Positions 25,744-34,735 of a DNA stretch of 63,597 nt are shown here, piece after piece. Position 1 is the first letter of the stretch. Each line of letters opens with the position of its first letter. Source of the DNA: Chromatiales bacterium (GTDB lineage Bacteria > Pseudomonadota > Gammaproteobacteria > Steroidobacterales > GCA-2729495); assembly GCA_002729875.1 (NCBI GenBank), contig PBZD01000129.1:1-63597 (forward strand), read 5' to 3'. The position numbers and the translations under genes were made by a program. The notes beneath the pieces are model-generated. The model made no database searches, was not told where the DNA came from, and saw only the letters and a list, made by a program, of their open reading frames with translations.

Positions 25744-26412
25744 ATGGCTAACAGCGGAAATACTGCTAGTGATATTCCTACCATCAACCGGTTTCTGACC
25801 TACTGCCGGGTACGCACGATACCCGCCAAGACGGTGATGATTCATGCCGGTGATGTGCCGGACAGTCTGTACTACATCACATCCGGTTCGGTAGAAGTTA
25901 TGATCGAGGACGAAGATGGTAATGAGATGGTTCTCGCCTATCTCAACAAGGGCCAGTTCTTCGGTGAAATGGGCCTGTTCCATGATCAGCCGTCACGTAG
26001 TGCCTGGGTTCGTACCCGCGTTGCATCTGAAATTGCCGAAATGACCTACCCACGCTTTCGTCAGATTGCCAGCGAAAGTCCCGGCCTGGTATTTGAACTA
26101 GCGACTCAGCTCGCTACTCGCCTTGACCGTACCAACCGCAAACTTGGCGACCTTGCATTTGTCGACGTAACCGGACGAGTCGCCCACGCAATCATGGATC
26201 TGTGCAACGAACCGGATGCGATGACCCACCCGGACGGCATGCAGATCAAGGTCAGCCGCCAGGAACTGAGCCGACTCGTAGGCTGTTCCAGGGAAATGGC
26301 CGGCCGGGTACTTAAAGTGCTTGAGGAGCAGGGTCTGGTCTCGGCCAGCGGCAAAACTATCGTTGTCTATAATGCTCGCCCACAACAAACCATCAAGGCG
26401 GTTTCGCGGTAA
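25744..26412 (+). CDS. crp: CRP/Vfr-type cyclic-AMP-responsive transcription regulator
   Basis: 222 residues from ATG 25744, behind GAGAGGAG; a GTG at 25732 is too close to that site. The N-terminal cyclic-nucleotide domain keeps the phosphate-binding GE (74-75) and RS (85-86) pairs in FFGEMGLF and QPSRSAWV. The hinge helix reads RTNRKLGDLAFVDVTGRVA, with the adenine-contacting Thr130 kept and the next residue Asn131 in place of Ser or Thr. The HTH recognition segment GCSREMAGRVLKVLEEQGL preserves Arg183, Glu184 and Arg188, equivalent to the base contacts of Escherichia coli CRP. It therefore should read TGTGA-N6-TCACA sites. Closest group: Vfr/CRP; whether cyclic AMP is the ligand is inference. 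Confidence 0.92.
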   Translation: MANSGNTASDIPTINRFLTYCRVRTIPAKTVMIHAGDVPDSLYYITSGSVEVMIEDEDGNEMVLAYLNKGQFFGEMGLFHDQPSRSAWVRTRVASEIAEMTYPRFRQIASESPGLVFELATQLATRLDRTNRKLGDLAFVDVTGRVAHAIMDLCNEPDAMTHPDGMQIKVSRQELSRLVGCSREMAGRVLKVLEEQGLVSASGKTIVVYNARPQQTIKAVSR

Positions 26413-26428
26413 CCCGGCAGCGGCAGAA

Positions 26429-27115
26429 TCAGCTGTCAGCGGCGGCTATCTGGTTGCGCAATGCAGTGATCGTCGACGCATAATCATCTGCGTTGAAAAT
26501 GGCTGAACCGGCAACAAACATGTCGGCTCCTGCTGCCGCAATCCGGCCAATATTCTCCGGCTTGACGCCACCGTCAACTTCAAGGCGAATCGTCCTGTCA
26601 CTGACACCCGCCAATGCATTGATGCGGGCTCGAATCTTACTGAGCTTATCGAGACTCGAAGTGAGAAATGCCTGGCCACCGAAACCCGGATTCACAGACA
26701 TAACAAGCACCAGGTCGATTTTCTCCAGGGTGTAGTCGAGACACTGTAGAGATGTCGCCGGATTTAATGCAATACCCGGCTTGCAACCCAGCTCACGAAT
26801 CAGGCCGATCGTGCGATCAACATGTTCTGTCGCTTCCGGATGAAAACTGATGTAGCTTGCGCCGGCAGCGGCAAAATCGTGTACCAGCCGGTCTACAGGG
26901 CTCACCATGAGGTGAACATCTATGGGCGCCCCTATCCCATGGTTGCGTAATGCCTGGCAGACCAGCGGCCCGACAGTCAGGTTCGGAACATAGTGATTAT
27001 CCATGACATCGAAATGAACGACATCCGCACCTGCAGACAGTACCGCCTCAACCTCCTCGCCGAGACGGGCAAAATCAGCAGATAATATCGATGGGGCGAT
27101 CAAAGCATCACGCAC
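26429..27115 (-). CDS. rpe: Ribulose-phosphate 3-epimerase
   Basis: 228 residues when started at GTG 27115, which is preceded by GGGAG seven bases upstream and yields the family start [21 protein letters not shown] (quoted in part); the longer TTG frame to 27145 is unlikely. TIM-barrel motifs [15 protein letters not shown] (metal His and Asp), MVSPV, SFHPEA and [13 protein letters not shown] are complete. It interconverts ribulose-5-phosphate and xylulose-5-phosphate. It converges with the crp gene, ending 16 bases from it. Confidence 0.95.
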   Translation of the reverse strand: MRDALIAPSILSADFARLGEEVEAVLSAGADVVHFDVMDNHYVPNLTVGPLVCQALRNHGIGAPIDVHLMVSPVDRLVHDFAAAGASYISFHPEATEHVDRTIGLIRELGCKPGIALNPATSLQCLDYTLEKIDLVLVMSVNPGFGGQAFLTSSLDKLSKIRARINALAGVSDRTIRLEVDGGVKPENIGRIAAAGADMFVAGSAIFNADDYASTITALRNQIAAADS

Positions 27116-27200
27116 AACTAAACTCCCAAATAGTGACTGCTGCAAATAATAGCCCGAAAGTTATACGCAGCGTGGTTGAATTTCAGTGCGGGCGGAATTT

Positions 27201-28013
27201 TCACTTGATTTTCCGGTATTCTTTGATGACCTCGTAGGCGGCACGAATTTCACGCGTCCGTTCCTTGGCAACTTCCAGCATTGAATCGGGCAACCCTTTT
27301 GCCACCAGCTTGTCCGGGTGATGCTGGTTCATAAGCCGCCGGTATGCTGTTTTGACTTCCTTGTCGGTTGCCGTCGATTCTATGCCCAGCGCCTGGTACG
27401 CCGCAGTCAGATCCTGTGCATGTGACTGGCGGGTAAAGCCGTCACCAAAACTACGTTGCGCGCGCAACAAAGCTTCGAGTTGCGCCAGCGCGACGCGGCC
27501 AACACCGAGGATATCCGCGATGCGCCACAATACAGTTCGTTCCTCGGTGGTAATGCTACCCTTGCTCAGCGCAATCTGGAGCTGAATCTCAAGGAAAGCC
27601 TGGATTAATTCGGGCTGACGGCCGCAGGCCTGGCGCAACCGGCTGACCCGCGGCTCGATATCCGTTTCCGGCTGCTTGCCCTCGGTAAACAAATTGATCG
27701 CCTGGCGCACGGCTTCGGGACGCAATTGCATGCGATGCATGACCGCGCGCGCCGCCTGAATTTCCTCCTCGGTCACCCGACCATCGGCCTTGGCGACGTA
27801 TCCCATGACGAGGAAGGTGGTCTCGAAGAATACCGCCTGACGCTCAGCAGCAGAAAATCGGCCACCCCCGGCCGAATGCCCGACCCGGTCGCCGATACTC
27901 AGCCCCCGGTCAAATTGGTGGCCTACCAATGCACCAATCGCAATACCAATGATATTGCCACCGGAAACGACGTAACCCAGTGTCGCGCCAACCAGTTTCC
28001 CGGCCCAGCTCAT
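27201..28013 (-). CDS. djlA: Membrane-anchored DnaJ-like co-chaperone DjlA
   Basis: 270 residues. A Gly-rich N-terminal membrane segment (GYVVSGGNIIGIAIGALVGH) that in DjlA mediates dimerisation, a TerB-like helical domain at about 55-180, and a C-terminal J domain with the HPD tripeptide at 232-234 (NQHHPDKLV). DjlA stimulates DnaK at the inner-membrane face and is linked to envelope stress signalling. ATG 28013 gives MSWAGKLVGATLGY, the family start. It is divergent from purC with about 90 bases between. Confidence 0.93.
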   Translation of the reverse strand: MSWAGKLVGATLGYVVSGGNIIGIAIGALVGHQFDRGLSIGDRVGHSAGGGRFSAAERQAVFFETTFLVMGYVAKADGRVTEEEIQAARAVMHRMQLRPEAVRQAINLFTEGKQPETDIEPRVSRLRQACGRQPELIQAFLEIQLQIALSKGSITTEERTVLWRIADILGVGRVALAQLEALLRAQRSFGDGFTRQSHAQDLTAAYQALGIESTATDKEVKTAYRRLMNQHHPDKLVAKGLPDSMLEVAKERTREIRAAYEVIKEYRKIK

Positions 28014-28102
28014 GTGGATGACCTATTTTCTACACAGATTTTCATGATTGGATCAGCTAGCGTTAGAATACCCAACTTTTGCAGCGAAGTTACGGGTTCA
28101 TA

Positions 28103-29017
28103 ATGTCTACAGAAAAACAGATGCTGGATGTATTGTTCGAATCAAGATTGTCGGGACTCACCCGCATAAGTCAAGGCAAGGTTCGTGACATGTATGCTGT
28201 CGATACCCATCATTTACTGATCGTAACCTCAGATCGCCTGTCCGCGTTTGATGTCGTGTTACCGATTCCGATTCCGGGCAAGGGTGCCGTTCTTAACGAA
28301 CTAACCGATTTCTGGATGGAAAAAACCCGCACCATCGTCGGCAACCACATGACCGACGTTCCGCTCGAATCAGTCATCACCGATCCTGACGAACGTGCAT
28401 CAATCGCCGCACGCGGCACTATTGTAAAACGCCTGCAGCCACTGCCAATCGAGGCTGTCGTACGCGGCTACCTGATCGGATCGGGATGGAAAGATTACCA
28501 GGCAACCGGGAAAGTCTGCGGTATCGATTTGCCCGCCGGCCTGCAGTTAGCAGAAAAATTACCGGAGCCTATTTTTACCCCGGCGACCAAAGCGGAGCTC
28601 GGTGAGCATGATGAAAATATCAGCTATAAGGAAGTTGAAACCCTGATCGGCGCAGATTTAGCCGCCAAAGTCAGGTCGCTGTCGCTTGAGATCTACTCGC
28701 TGGGTGCCGCCCATGCCGCCGAACGCGGCATCATTGTCGCCGACACAAAATTTGAATTCGGTCTTGATGATGACGGCGCACTGCACCTGATAGATGAAGT
28801 TCTGACCCCGGATTCATCACGCTTCTGGCCGGCTGAAAAATACCAAATAGGCAGCAGCCCGCCGAGTTTCGACAAGCAATTTGTGCGTGACTACCTGGAG
28901 ACACTCGACTGGGACAAGACGGCGCCGGGGCCACACTTGCCAGACGATGTAGTGCGCAAGACCGCCGATAAATATCGCCAGGCCGCCGATTTACTCAAAG
29001 GCCCGGCAAACGGTTAA
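28103..29017 (+). CDS. purC: Phosphoribosylaminoimidazole-succinocarboxamide synthase
   Basis: 304 residues from ATG 28103; an in-frame TTG at 28079 is less likely. This is the longer, yeast-like PurC form (about 300 residues rather than the 237 of Escherichia coli). Motifs: [10 protein letters not shown] (ATP-binding start), [13 protein letters not shown], the [21 protein letters not shown] segment, and [14 protein letters not shown]. It joins CAIR and aspartate in purine synthesis. purE lies about 3 kb downstream. Followed by a YihY-type gene after 27 bases on the same strand. Confidence 0.95.
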   Translation: MSTEKQMLDVLFESRLSGLTRISQGKVRDMYAVDTHHLLIVTSDRLSAFDVVLPIPIPGKGAVLNELTDFWMEKTRTIVGNHMTDVPLESVITDPDERASIAARGTIVKRLQPLPIEAVVRGYLIGSGWKDYQATGKVCGIDLPAGLQLAEKLPEPIFTPATKAELGEHDENISYKEVETLIGADLAAKVRSLSLEIYSLGAAHAAERGIIVADTKFEFGLDDDGALHLIDEVLTPDSSRFWPAEKYQIGSSPPSFDKQFVRDYLETLDWDKTAPGPHLPDDVVRKTADKYRQAADLLKGPANG

Positions 29018-29044
29018 CCGACAGACAGCGGATATCCCTCCGTC

Positions 29045-30397
29045 ATGAGCAATACCATTAACGATAAACTGGAAGCTCTGCTCTGGGATTCACGAATCAA
29101 AGACATGCCGGCCGGCGCCCGGCAAGGTGTCATTGCGCTACGGTATATCTATGCCGTGCTGCGCGACATCGTAGCGGGCAAACTGACGCTCCGTGCGATG
29201 GGGCTGGTCTATGTCACGATTCTGTCAGTCGTACCCATCATCGCAATCAGCTTTTCGCTCCTGAAAGCATTTGGTTTTCATCACCAGCTGGAACCCGTCC
29301 TGTATAAATTCCTGGCCCCACTCGGTGACAAAGGCATTGAACTGACCAACCAGATCATCGGCTTTGTCGATAATATCAAGGGGGATGTGCTGGCCGGTAT
29401 TGGGCTCGCTCTGTTGTTTGTCACCGCCGTATCGATGGCGGAAAAAGTCGAAGACAGTTTCAATTACGTCTGGCGTGTCGATCGCCCGCGCGATTTAGGC
29501 AGGCGCATCAGTGAATACCTGGCACTGATTCTCATCGGCCCGGTCGTCATGGTTACGGCCATGGCGCTGATCGCTAAATTCAGGAGCAATACGCTGGTCC
29601 GCCAGGTTGCCGAGTTCGAACCGGTTAGCGAAACCCTGCTGCTGGTTGGGCAACTGGCTCCCTACGGGCTCGTGGTACTCGGCTTCACGCTCATTTACTG
29701 GTTCCTGCCCAACACCCGGGTACGCTTCCGATCCGCACTGGCCGGTGGTATCACGGGCGGCATGTTATGGGCAACTTCCGGCGTATTGTTTACCGCTTTC
29801 GTCGTATCCTCGACGCGCGCGATATCGATCTACGCCACATTTGCAGTCCTCATCCTGGCGCTGGTCTGGCTTTACCTTTGCTGGCTGATCCTGCTGACCG
29901 GCGCCCTGGTGTCTTTCTACGCACAAAATCCTGAACACCTGCGACTTGGCTACCGCCGGCTCAGCGTCGGCAGCCGGACCTGGGAACAAATCGCCATCGG
30001 CATCATGACGTCTGCTGCTGCCGCCTTTCGCGCCGGCACACCACAACCAACCATTGCCGAACTGGCCGAATCAGCGCGCCTTCCGGGCCTGATGCTGATC
30101 CCGGTCGTCAACCGATTGGTCGCGGCAAACCTCGTAACCCGTACCGGTAAAGACCGGTTGTTCCCATTTCGCGACCCTGCCAGCATCACCCTCAATGAAG
30201 TCCTGGGAGCCGTTCGCGACACGCAAACCATAGACGTCTGGTCAACTGGCAGGTGGCCGCGCATCGTCAATAACCTGAGCAAACGCATCGACACTGCACT
30301 GGAACAGGAACTTGGCGACACCTCGATCTACACCCTGATCGATGCCGATGCCATCGAGGACGAAGCAGCCTCGGCACCTCCACCAGACCATTCATAG
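29045..30397 (+). CDS. YihY/UPF0761 family inner-membrane protein
   Basis: 450 residues. Six membrane helices between about residues 50 and 290 with the family motifs LRAMGLVYVTILSVVPIIAIS, a GIGLALLFVTAVSMAEKVEDSFN region and YWFLPNTRVRF-SALAGGITGG (all quoted in part). The C-terminal 150 residues form a soluble winged-helix-like extension (TIAELAESARLPGLMLIPVV) and an acidic, Pro-ending tail. The family was once named RNase BN in error; the true function is unknown. It ends 66 bases before the end of pmbA, which is read from the other strand. Confidence 0.88.
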   Translation: MSNTINDKLEALLWDSRIKDMPAGARQGVIALRYIYAVLRDIVAGKLTLRAMGLVYVTILSVVPIIAISFSLLKAFGFHHQLEPVLYKFLAPLGDKGIELTNQIIGFVDNIKGDVLAGIGLALLFVTAVSMAEKVEDSFNYVWRVDRPRDLGRRISEYLALILIGPVVMVTAMALIAKFRSNTLVRQVAEFEPVSETLLLVGQLAPYGLVVLGFTLIYWFLPNTRVRFRSALAGGITGGMLWATSGVLFTAFVVSSTRAISIYATFAVLILALVWLYLCWLILLTGALVSFYAQNPEHLRLGYRRLSVGSRTWEQIAIGIMTSAAAAFRAGTPQPTIAELAESARLPGLMLIPVVNRLVAANLVTRTGKDRLFPFRDPASITLNEVLGAVRDTQTIDVWSTGRWPRIVNNLSKRIDTALEQELGDTSIYTLIDADAIEDEAASAPPPDHS

Positions 30398-30462
30398 CAG
30401 AAAAACCCAGCCCCGGATCCAAAATGCCGACCAGGGAAACTCCCTCAACCAGCAAAGAATTG

Positions 30463-31800
30463 TTAATTACCGGCCAGCATCATCTCTTCAATCAACACCG
30501 AACCCGTTCGTATCCCACCGCGCAGATCGGTATCATTTCCAATCCCGGCAATGTGCCGATACATGTCGCGCAAATTACCGGCGATCGTAATCTCGCTGAC
30601 CGGGTATTGAATCTCACCACCTGCAACCCAGAATCCAGCGGCGCCACGGGAATAATCCCCGGTCACCGGGTTAACCCCCTGGCCCATGACTTCATTCACC
30701 AGCAACCCGGTATCCATGGTGGCCAGCAAATCCTTAAAACTGTGGTCGGTATTGTCGACCAGCAGGTTATGCGCTCCTCCGGCGTTACCCGTCGTCTGCA
30801 TGCCAAGCTTGCGCGCGTAGTAACTGCCCAGAATATAGCCCTGCAGAACACCGCGCTCTACAAGGCACCGGTCGCGCGTCTCGACACCCTCGGCATCAAA
30901 CGGTGAACTGGCCAATCCACCGTGCAGGTGAGGCCGTTCCTCGATCGACACACACTCGGCGAGTACCTGAGTATCGAGGCTATCGAGCAGGAATGTCGAC
31001 TTGCGGTATAAACTGCCACCACTGATTGCCCCGATCAGGTGAGCAAAAAAACCACGCGCAATACGCGGTGACAACAAAACCGGAGCCTTGCGCGTATCAA
31101 GTTTCCGCGCCCCAAGTCGCAGTAAACTACGCTCGGCAGCCTGGCGACCGATCAGGGTAGCGGCCGTGAGTTCGTCGGCGCGGCGCGACACCGTGTACTC
31201 ATAATCGCGCTCCATCTGCCCGGCATCCTGCGCTATGACAGCACACGACAAACTATGATGCGAGTCACGGTAGCCGGCTAAAAATCCGTTCGTATTACCG
31301 TAGGCGCTACAACCACTCGATGTAGACAGCGTTGCGCCCTCCGAATTGCCAATCCGTTTATCGCTGTCGAGCGCTGCAGCCTCGCATTCAATCGCGATAT
31401 CAATCGCCTGATGCGGCTCAACCGACCAGGGATGATACAAATCGAGATCCGCAATTTCCGTTGCAAGTCGCTGAGCATCGGCAAGTCCGGCACACTCATC
31501 CTCAGCGGTAAACTGTGCAAGCCCGCAGGCGCGCCGTACCGTTTCTTCGATCGCTGCCGTACTCAGGTCAGAGGTGCTCGCGTTGCCTTTGCGCTGACCA
31601 AAGAACACGGTCACACCGAGACCCTGGTCGCGGTGATACTCAAGTGTCTCAACAGCGCGCAACCGCGCCGTCACCGACAATCCCGCCCTGAAATTCGCGC
31701 TGGCCTCAGCCGCACTTGCACCATGCTGGCGGGTTAGCTGCAAGGCCTGCTCGACACATTTGCTGAGCATATCAATATCGGGCCGGGGCTGTTCGGTCAT
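30463..31800 (-). CDS. pmbA: PmbA/TldE metalloprotease subunit
   Basis: 445 residues, full length for PmbA. N-terminal AAEASANFRAGLSVTARLRAVETLEYHRDQG (in part), ADELTAATLIGRQAAERSL, and the C-terminal domain TGNAGGAHNLLVDN and LLVNEVMGQGVNPVTGDYSRGAAG (in part). As normal for TldE, the HExxxH zinc motif is absent; the partner TldD, 600 bases away on the same strand, supplies it. The TldD/E complex degrades unfolded peptides and matures microcins and CcdA. Confidence 0.94.
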   Translation of the reverse strand: MTEQPRPDIDMLSKCVEQALQLTRQHGASAAEASANFRAGLSVTARLRAVETLEYHRDQGLGVTVFFGQRKGNASTSDLSTAAIEETVRRACGLAQFTAEDECAGLADAQRLATEIADLDLYHPWSVEPHQAIDIAIECEAAALDSDKRIGNSEGATLSTSSGCSAYGNTNGFLAGYRDSHHSLSCAVIAQDAGQMERDYEYTVSRRADELTAATLIGRQAAERSLLRLGARKLDTRKAPVLLSPRIARGFFAHLIGAISGGSLYRKSTFLLDSLDTQVLAECVSIEERPHLHGGLASSPFDAEGVETRDRCLVERGVLQGYILGSYYARKLGMQTTGNAGGAHNLLVDNTDHSFKDLLATMDTGLLVNEVMGQGVNPVTGDYSRGAAGFWVAGGEIQYPVSEITIAGNLRDMYRHIAGIGNDTDLRGGIRTGSVLIEEMMLAGN

Positions 31801-31849
31801 AGGATTACCTCTGATTCCACTGGCACTATTTTTACACTAAAATCCACCC

Positions 31850-32341
31850 ATGAACGCAAAAATCGGAATCATCATGGGCTCTCAATCCGACTGGGAAATC
31901 ATGCAAAATACCTCAAACCAGCTCGAATCATTTGGCATCGAACACGAAGTCCGGATCATTTCAGCCCATCGCTCCCCCGATCTGCTGGCCGAGTATTGCC
32001 ACACTGCCCGGGACCGCGGGCTGAAAGTCCTGATCACCGCCGCCGGACTTGCTGCCGGTTTACCGGGCGCCGCCGCGGCCAAAACCCCGCTGCCGGTGCT
32101 TGGAGTACCGATGGAGTCCCGCGCTCTCGGTGGTATGGATGCACTGCTGTCGATGGTCCAGATGCCGGCCGGTATTCCTGTTGGCACACTGGCGATCGGC
32201 AAGGCCGGCGCTAAAAATGCCGCCATCATGGCTGCGTCAATCCTGGCACTGGAAGACGAACGCCTGCGTGAGGCGCTCGATGAATTCCGTGCCAACCAGA
32301 CCCAGGCCGTGCTGGACCTGCCCGACCCCAGGGAACTTTAA
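31850..32341 (+). CDS. purE: N5-carboxyaminoimidazole ribonucleotide mutase
   Basis: 163 residues, class I PurE length. MGSQSDWEIM (substrate phosphate binding), IISAHRSPD with the catalytic His40, and AAGLAAGLPGAAAAKT-PVLGVP motifs are clear. It moves the carboxyl of N5-CAIR to give CAIR. The gene sits alone on the plus strand between pmbA and tldD, which are both on the minus strand; its usual partner purK is not in the window. Confidence 0.95.
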   Translation: MNAKIGIIMGSQSDWEIMQNTSNQLESFGIEHEVRIISAHRSPDLLAEYCHTARDRGLKVLITAAGLAAGLPGAAAAKTPLPVLGVPMESRALGGMDALLSMVQMPAGIPVGTLAIGKAGAKNAAIMAASILALEDERLREALDEFRANQTQAVLDLPDPREL

Positions 32342-32397
32342 TCGCACCGAGCAACGGCTAAGGCCGGAAGCGGATACGCAGCCGGCCGGCGATCAAA

Positions 32398-33861
32398 TCA
32401 ACCGGTTCCGCCGACAGTCAGCCCATCAACCCGCAAGGTCGGCTGCCCGACCCCGACTGGTACCGACTGCCCATCCTTACCGCATATCCCGATACCGGTA
32501 TCGAGTTGGAGATCATTGCCCACCATCGAAACCTTGTGCAACACGGATGGGCCGTCCCCGATCAATGACGCACCTTTGACGGGTGCGCCAAGTTTTCCAC
32601 CTTCAATCAGGTACGACGCACTGGTCGAAAAAACAAACTTGCCCGAGGTGATATCAACCTGACCGCCGGCAAAATTCTGCGCATAAATACCCTTGTCTAC
32701 AGATGCAATGATTTCCTCGGGATCGCTGGCACCGGCCAGCATAAAGGTATTCGTCATGCGCGGCAGCGGCAAATGAGCAAACGACTGGCGCCGACCGTTA
32801 CCGGTTGACAACACCCCCATGAGGCGCGCGTTCATACTGTCCTGCATATAACCTGACAACTTGCCTTGTTCGATCAGTACCGTGTGTTGTGTCGGCATCC
32901 CTTCGTCATCGACATTCAGCGAACCACGCCGACTATCCAGCGTGCCATCGTCGACGACAGTACAAAGCTCGGAAGCTACCTGCTCGCCAATACGTCCCGA
33001 AAATGCCGAGGTTCCCTTGCGGTTGAAATCACCTTCCAGTCCATGCCCAATCGCTTCGTGCAGTAACACGCCGGGCCACCCCGGCCCGAGCACGACAATC
33101 ATCTCACCGGCCGGCGCTGGTATTGCATCGAGATTAACCAGTGCCTGGCTTACCGCCTCACGCGCATATTCCATCGGGCGATCGCCATCAAGAAAATATT
33201 CATAACCAAATCGACCGCCGCCACCCGAGTAACCCTGCTCACGTTTACCGTCATCCTCGACGATCACCGAAACGTTCAGCCGAACAAGCGGCCTAACATC
33301 AGCAGCCAGAACACCGTCACTCGAACAAACCAGCACCACATCCTGCACACCGGCCAGGTTTACCATGACTTGCTTGATACGTGAATCAATCTTGCGGGTA
33401 TCACGATCGATGTCCTGCAACAGGGCAACCTTGTCCGCATCATCCAGCGAAGCAATCGGATCGACCGGTGCATACAAATTATGCCCGGACCGCGCTACCG
33501 CAACCCGGACCTTGCCCTGTTGGCCGCTACGGGCAATAGCGCCGGCTGCTGCAGATGCCTGCATCAGTGCAGGCAATGCAAGTTCATCGGAATATGCAAA
33601 ACCGGTTTTCTCGCCCGCCATGGCTCGCGCACCGACACCCTGATCGAGGTTATAACTACCATCCTTGACGATCCCGTCTTCAAGCGACCACGACTCGTGT
33701 CGCGTTACCTGAAAATACAGATCCGCACAATCAACCCCTTTTTGCATCAAAGCATTCAGCGCACGCTCAAGATGCATGTCTTCCAGACCGGTCGGTGCCA
33801 GCAGAGACTGGCGCGCAATCTGTATCGGGTTTGAGAGGTCAGAATGTGTCAACTTGTTCAT
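32398..33861 (-). CDS. tldD: TldD zinc metalloprotease subunit
   Basis: 487 residues from ATG 33861 ([15 protein letters not shown]), chosen over an upstream start at 33906. The zinc site is [11 protein letters not shown] near residues 268-278 (HExxxH). [32 protein letters not shown] and the C-terminal [27 protein letters not shown] (in part) are typical. With PmbA it forms a heterodimeric peptidase. The gene ends 56 bases after the purE stop and starts 62 bases after the nitrilase-family gene, with which it probably shares a transcript. Confidence 0.95.
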   Translation of the reverse strand: MNKLTHSDLSNPIQIARQSLLAPTGLEDMHLERALNALMQKGVDCADLYFQVTRHESWSLEDGIVKDGSYNLDQGVGARAMAGEKTGFAYSDELALPALMQASAAAGAIARSGQQGKVRVAVARSGHNLYAPVDPIASLDDADKVALLQDIDRDTRKIDSRIKQVMVNLAGVQDVVLVCSSDGVLAADVRPLVRLNVSVIVEDDGKREQGYSGGGGRFGYEYFLDGDRPMEYAREAVSQALVNLDAIPAPAGEMIVVLGPGWPGVLLHEAIGHGLEGDFNRKGTSAFSGRIGEQVASELCTVVDDGTLDSRRGSLNVDDEGMPTQHTVLIEQGKLSGYMQDSMNARLMGVLSTGNGRRQSFAHLPLPRMTNTFMLAGASDPEEIIASVDKGIYAQNFAGGQVDITSGKFVFSTSASYLIEGGKLGAPVKGASLIGDGPSVLHKVSMVGNDLQLDTGIGICGKDGQSVPVGVGQPTLRVDGLTVGGTG

Positions 33862-33922
33862 CCGCTGGTGACTATAGGGGGATTCTACGCGGTAGACCGT
33901 ATCCACACACTATTTTGCAGAC

Positions 33923-34735
33923 TTACAAATGATGCTTGGGTACCGGGAACTGTCGGCGTATATCCGCCTGTGCGTCCAGATCCAGATCAGCAACAATAAC
34001 ACCGGTGTCGGTACCGGCATCTGCAATCACCTTACCCCAGGGTGAAACCAGCATCGAGTGACCATAGGTTTGTCTGCCGTTTTCATGCCGGCCGGTTTGC
34101 GCCGCTGCCACCATAAAACACTGGTTCTCGATCGCGCGGGCCCTGAGCAGAATCGACCAATGAGCCGCTCCGGTCGTTGCGGTAAATGCAGCCGGCAACG
34201 CAATCAGCTGCATCTCGGACGCAGAGAAACTCCTGAACAACTCGGGACAGCGCACGTCGTAGCAAACTGCAACACACAGTCCACCCCACGGCGTAGGCAC
34301 AATCAGCGGTGACGAACCGGCCTTGGTATGCGCCGATTCACTGTAGTGCTCATCCCGGCCAGGAATGCCGACATCAAACAGGTGAATCTTGTCGTAACGT
34401 GCCACGCGATGGCCATCGGCAGCGAACACCAGTGAAGATGCGCTCGGGCGCGCCGGATCATCGCCGATAATGGGAATTGTGCCGCCAACTATCCATACCG
34501 TGTGACATGCCGCCTGCTCGGCAAGAAAATTCTGCAGCGGCCCGTCACCATCCGGCTCCGCCAATGCGCAGCGATCCACTTCCTTACAACCCATTGCCGC
34601 AAAACTCTCGGGAAGCACGATGAACTGCGCGCCTTGTGCAGCCGCTGCATTGATATGCCCGGCTACTGCGCGCAGATTTGCATCGACATCCAAACCGGAT
34701 GTCATCTGGACCGCAGCACAACGCACACTCGTCAT
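33923..34735 (-). CDS. Carbon-nitrogen hydrolase (nitrilase superfamily amidase)
   Basis: 270 residues from ATG 34735, which overlaps the yhdP stop in an ATGA; this start removes an unlikely 15-residue leader. The Glu-Lys-Cys triad is E43 (VLPESF), K116 (YDKIHLFDV) and C158 (VAVCYDVRCPE). The IHLFDVGIPGRDEHYSES and RPASYGHSML-like segments point to the YafV/Nit1/Nit2 branch; the gene has the place of the hydrolase that follows yhdP in many Gammaproteobacteria, where the homologue acts on deaminated glutathione. That substrate is inference here. Confidence 0.9.
   Translation of the reverse strand: MTSVRCAAVQMTSGLDVDANLRAVAGHINAAAAQGAQFIVLPESFAAMGCKEVDRCALAEPDGDGPLQNFLAEQAACHTVWIVGGTIPIIGDDPARPSASSLVFAADGHRVARYDKIHLFDVGIPGRDEHYSESAHTKAGSSPLIVPTPWGGLCVAVCYDVRCPELFRSFSASEMQLIALPAAFTATTGAAHWSILLRARAIENQCFMVAAAQTGRHENGRQTYGHSMLVSPWGKVIADAGTDTGVIVADLDLDAQADIRRQFPVPKHHL

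Noticed and set aside
32049..32579. 176-residue Arg/Pro/Cys-rich frame overlapping purE
   Set aside because: It is an out-of-frame reading of purE with odd composition and it runs into tldD on the other strand.
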